Shown one piece after another: positions 60,108-64,000 of a stretch of 64,000 nt of DNA. Source of the stretch: Lineus longissimus. Taxonomy: Eukaryota; Nemertea; Pilidiophora; Heteronemertea; Lineidae. The DNA lies in assembly GCF_910592395.1 (NCBI RefSeq), contig NC_088322.1:7063431-7127430 (forward strand). The letters run 5' to 3'. The translations under genes and the position numbers were made by a program. Position 1 is the first letter of the stretch; every line of letters begins with the position of its first letter. The notes below the pieces were generated by a model. It was not told the origin of the DNA. It made no database searches and was given only the letters and a program-made list of their open reading frames with translations.

Positions 60108-62366
60108 CTGGATTCACTGACCAATAAGATCCCAAGCCCGATTTCTACTACCGCCTCGATGGGTAGGGCCTAAACAGCCGGGCATAATAGTAGGCAAAGG
60201 GGGTGAGATACTGTAGTTTCATGAAAATAACACCACTTCGGGATATTCAAGGCCCGGCCTCTTCTCTCGAGTCTATTCACCAGAGGTAACCAATGAGTGA
60301 CTTCGCTGGCCCTTGTGATGGCTCAGCCGAGCTGTCACGGTTACGCTAAACCACTTATTACCGCAGCCCTATTGATTCGAAGTGTTGTGGGCCTACTGGT
60401 CGATGAGTGCGCATGTGGTAAGGCCACTCGCCGACCGTTTATACAGGTTGTCTCATAAAACTGAAGCACCTTTTAGATTGATCCAAATCCCCCAAAACAA
60501 AAAAGTCCTTATTGAAACTCTGAAGAAAAATCTACGAATGCTTGCATTAGTAAAGCAAAGTAAGATTCAGGCAATGATAGTAGTCACGAAATTCCGAAGA
60601 AAAACGAGGAGCTCATCCTCTGTTTTTCTACAACCCTCTGTTTTGATTTAGACTCCCTAGGCCTACGTGGGAGAAAAAAGAATCGAAGTTTCTAGGATTT
60701 GTGGTTTTCTTGAGTAATTCTAGGGCCTCTTAGGCCTATAAATGAAGCCCCACTGAGGGTACCCACATTGCAGACAACCTGTGCGACAATGGATGCTGTA
60801 GAGCTGCTGAGAAAACGACGCCGGCGCTACACCGTGACAGAAAAACTTGCCTACCTGAGAGACCAGACGGAGGCACTGGTGAACGGTACGGTGCGCAGTA
60901 TGAGAGAGTTCGCCGCCCACTATAACATCCCCTGGGAGACGATAAGAAGGTGGAATCTCGAGGACCTCGAGCAGAAGCAAGAACAAGGGCATGGCCGGAA
61001 GAAGACGGTGATGGAGCCCCGTGATCCGTTATGACCACAGGTTGAGGACCAGCTTTACCAATGGCTGCAGCAGATGAGAGAGCGTCGCCTCGCAGTCTCC
61101 GTTTTCGACATTCAAGATAAGGCGTTGGTAGTGTGGCAAAGCTGGTGGAATGAGTTAGCCCAAGATGTCAGAGAAGGGATTCAGCATTGTCGCCCTCAGC
61201 TATGGGATTTCAACGCATCCATAGGCTGGGTGGAGTGCTTGATGAAGAGACGCCACGTGTCCCTACGGAAGGTGACTAAGAATACAACGACCGTCCCCGC
61301 TGATGCTGCTGCAAGGATCCAGACCTTCCGAGATGTGGTTACTGGGAGCATCGATCGTCTTGATATACAGATGCGGTTCTTCTTTAACATGGACCAAACC
61401 TTTGTCCTGTTTAATATGAGAACCATGTACACGGCCAACACCACGGGGGAGAAGGACATAGACGTCCGATCATCCAGGTCTACCAAGCTTGGATACACCG
61501 TCACCCTCTGCATCGCAGCCTCTGGAGCAAAGTTGCCGGCGCACATCGTTCTTTTTTATTCCTTCACTGATCACTTCGGACAAGACTGTACATTCAGAGG
61601 GATGTTCGGTTTTGTCTCCAGATATGTGACGGACAACTTCTCATTCTTACCAATTTCGCACTGCAAAGTATCTTTGAAAGCCCGAAGGGATGATAAGACC
61701 CGAAGACTTGCTCCATTACCTCCCTGAGCAGTGCCTCACTTTGAAAGGGCAGGTCAGTCCCTAAAACCAGCAGAAGCCAATATGTCAGTTGGACTTTTTT
61801 CATGGACACCCTGGACACTATCAGCCATTAGCACTGAAACACCCTTTACACTACCAATGACGATTAGTTGAAAATGTTCTGGGACACTCAGTACAATGGC
61901 CGAAGGCCCGATCCCATTATCCCATTCATAGGAGACCTACGAATCGGTTTCAACAACCCAAACAATAAGGATTGGACTCGAAACTGAAGTATATTGGATA
62001 TGAGGCCTGGACAACCCTCTCTGGAATCCCAGCCAATGATCGGCCTTCTCAACAGCTCTGTTCGCCACCCTATGAGTCAGGGGCGGCGACACCGGCTGTT
62101 AATGAAGTGGTGTTATTTTCATGAAACTACAGTATCTTGTCTTCGTTTCATCCAATTGGTCTTTAATTGTAATATGAAAAATTCCGCTATAGAGAGTAAT
62201 GGACTATTCATGACGATTACGTTGTTAACTCTTGAATAGATATTCAACCCCTTTTATGGCTGCGAAAGGCCTACTATTGTGTTCAGCTGTTTAGACTCTA
62301 CCCATCGAGGCGGTGGTACAAATCGGGTATTGTCGGGCTTAAAATCTTATTGGTGAGTGGATCCAG
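60108..62366 (+). mobile_element. Pogo-like Tc1/mariner transposon (2259 bp), decayed
   Basis: The ends CTGGATTCACTGACCAATAA and (inverted) CTGGATCCACTCACCAATAA are flanked by TA at 60106-60107 and 62367-62368. A subterminal CCGCCTCGATGGGTAG recurs in inverse near both ends. The size, TA target and a CENP-B-like transposase place it in the pogo/Tigger group. Confidence 0.85.
60768..61727 (+). pseudogene. Pogo-like transposase, broken
   Basis: The N-terminal part has a helix-turn-helix (RRRRYTVTEKLAYL ... MREFAAHYNIPWETIRRW). A TGA at 61032-61034 interrupts the frame, which continues without shift through a CENP-B-type DNA-binding half (WWNELAQDVREG). The catalytic core follows: FNMDQTFVLFNM with the first Asp, then STKLGYTVTLCIAASGAKLPAHIVLFY. 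Beyond about 61600 the similarity fades and the distal catalytic residues are not visible. This copy is non-functional. ATG 60789 (MDAVELL) is an alternative start to 60768. Confidence 0.8.
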
Positions 62367-62427
62367 TATGTTTTACATGTATTGATTTCATACAATCTCT
62401 TTTTTGTGTAAAATTTATAACAACTGA

Positions 62428-63490
62428 AGCGCTTATGGCAAGCGGAGTGTCCAGTGAATAAAAAAAACCTAGATTTATTAAAAAAACCTGGTTTTTTACC
62501 TAATAAACTAAGTTTATTTGGAAAAAAGATAGGTTTTTTTAAAACAACCTTGTTTTTTTCCTAAAAAAACGAGTTTCTTTAATAAAACCAAGTTTTTTTT
62601 ACCTAATAAACCTTGTTTCTATCCACAAATGTCAAGTTTAACAAATAAACTTGGTTTTATTCCCTAAAATATAAGTTTTTCATCCAGTGGTAATAAACTT
62701 AGTTTTATAGAAAAGAATCTTGGTTTATTAACAATAACTGGACAAATGGCTAATAAACCTACCTTTTTACGTAAAAAACTTAGTATTATACAAAACAACT
62801 TAGTTTTTTGCAATAAAACATGGTTTTATTGTAAAAATGTAGGTTGTTTTGAATAACTGGACAAACGGCGTGCAAAAACCTACTTTCTATCGAGAAACTT
62901 GTATTTTCTACCTCGCCCCATGTACACAAATCCGCGACGTTATCGGGACGAGGATGGGCAACCTCGGCACCACGTGGTACTAATGCTGCACTGCACTGCA
63001 CTCTGTAAACTAGTTAGTGAGACCCTAATCTCATCCCAGATAACTCAATGTAGGTAGGATCGAGGTTTAAAAATGTAAGTTTTCTGATAAACCAGGTTTT
63101 TAAAAAAAAAGGTTTATTAGTTATAAACTTAGTTTTTTTAAATAAACTAGGTTGTTTTGGTAATAAACCTTGTTTTATTGAATAAATGGACATTTCTGTA
63201 CAGAAACTTATATTTCATACGATTATGTGGTAAAAAACCAAGTTTTTTAGGTAAAAAAACAGGTTTTTTAGCATAAAATGTTAGTTTCTGTTAAAAAACC
63301 TACTTTATTAGGAAAGAAAGTAAAAAAACTTGGTTTTATTAAAGAAACTCGGTTTATTAGCAAATAAACAAGGTTGTTTTAAAAAACCTATATTTTTTCC
63401 AAATAAACTTAGTTTATTAATAAAAAACCCAGGTTTTTGAATAAATCTAAGATTTTTTAATTACTGGACACTCCGCTTGCCATAAGCGCT
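62428..63490. mobile_element. Foldback element FB3 (1063 bp) of palindromic units
   Basis: The ends are inverted copies of AGCGCTTATGGCAAGCGGAG plus TGTCCAGT (62428 onward; 63490 backward). The arms (about 62455-62900 and 63060-63455) are arrays of roughly 20-bp units centred on an imperfect palindrome AAACnnnGTTT, for example AAACTAAGTTT at 62505 and AAACTTAGTTT at 62695, about 20 units per arm. ACTGGACA from the ends recurs inside the left arm near 62737 and 62855. A GC-richer core of about 150 bp lies between the arms. AGCGCT is itself palindromic, so it could be part of the end or a 6-bp duplication. Confidence 0.8.
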
Positions 63491-64000
63491 GACCTCATTA
63501 GATATCAAGATTCTCAAGTACCGTGCTGTTGCTTCTATAGATTGGAGTAATGACATGAGTAATGTTGTGGTTGGTGATATGAATGTATAGCTAGAACTAC
63601 CCACTCTATCGCCGAAGTCTAGTCGAGTCGAATTCACTGCCCACCGAGCTAATATTATGAATGATTAGAACACATCGAATATCGGATATTACATGTATTT
63701 ACAATTCTGAACCTGGCGCAAATGTCATTAAGATTTTTTTAAGGGTCCATTATGGTGCGTGATGGAGCGATTTAAGTATAATGGTAAGCTCTATTTATTG
63801 TGTCCTTCCTTCAAATTAAAAGCTTGGAAAATTATGAATTCAATATGCCACAGAAATGTGTTGTAAAATGTGAGGTGGGGCTTTGTTGTACCGCAATTAG
63901 CGCGTCTGGATGAAGGAAAACGAAATTAACTATTGTTGGTAACATGCCAGAGCTTGATACCAGAAGAATGATTACCCGATATTAAAACGAGTGGTAGTGG
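63491..64000. other. Right flank, no gene recognised
   Basis: AT-rich sequence without long ORFs or repeats that I can recognise. Confidence 0.4.

Noticed and set aside
60382..60651. 89-codon ORF upstream of the pogo-like transposase
   Set aside because: No domain and no link to the transposase frame; likely chance within the element's 5' region.
62455..63455. CRISPR-like look of regularly spaced short repeats
   Set aside because: The units are degenerate palindromes without unique spacers, inside an inverted-repeat element of a eukaryote, with no cas-like genes.

Overview
The window is eukaryotic. It has spliced exons with GT/AG borders, long AT-rich intergenic stretches, nested transposons and several animal-type domains (ZU5, LamG-like, kelch-like). 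The element mix (BEL/Pao, PIF/Harbinger, pogo-like, MULE-like and foldback elements) and tandem ZU5 exons suggest a repeat-rich marine invertebrate such as a lancelet, mollusc or brachiopod. That placement is inference; nothing here fixes the species.

Layout. (1) 428-12847: a full-length BEL/Pao LTR retrotransposon with 698-bp LTRs, a 5-bp target duplication CTACA and TG...CA ends. Its leader holds a broken ORF with all four SGNH-hydrolase motif blocks, which is unusual for a BEL element. Its pol is split at 6115/9904 by a 3788-bp PIF/Harbinger transposon carrying both standard genes, a DDE nuclease (+) and a Myb/SANT-like protein (-). (2) 12.89-39.86 kb: a tandem triplication of a roughly 9-kb unit (U1 12898-23020, U2 23021-32072, U3 32073-39862, the last truncated). 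Each unit carries one 560-bp LamG-like exon on the minus strand. U1 alone has two extra transposons, a foldback element and a TTAA-flanked MITE, whose empty sites are visible in U2 and U3. (3) 39.9-53.1 kb: mostly gene-poor DNA with two foldback-type inverted-repeat elements (43.5-44.3 and 45.95-46.94 kb), a degenerate palindromic MITE at 48.6-49.4 kb and a 936-bp MULE-like MITE with a 9-bp target duplication (52168-53103). (4) 53.1-56.2 kb, minus strand: two copies of a two-exon module (a short domain with an RDGPN motif followed by ZU5), with matching splice phases, plus a possible kelch-like exon. (5) 57-64 kb: a decayed pogo-like transposon (60108-62366, TA target site) and a 1.06-kb foldback element built from roughly 20-bp palindromic units (62428-63490).

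How it fits together. The host-gene content is modest: three LamG exons with mainly amino-acid-changing differences between copies, and the ZU5 modules. Both look like tandemly duplicated, diversifying animal families. Most other recognisable sequence is mobile DNA. The most unusual items are the SGNH-like leader ORF of the BEL element, the group of four foldback elements whose arms are arrays of 16-20-bp units (two of them sharing the unit core AGGTACCGG), the LamG triplication and the repeated RDGPN-ZU5 module. All alignments and counts were made by eye.
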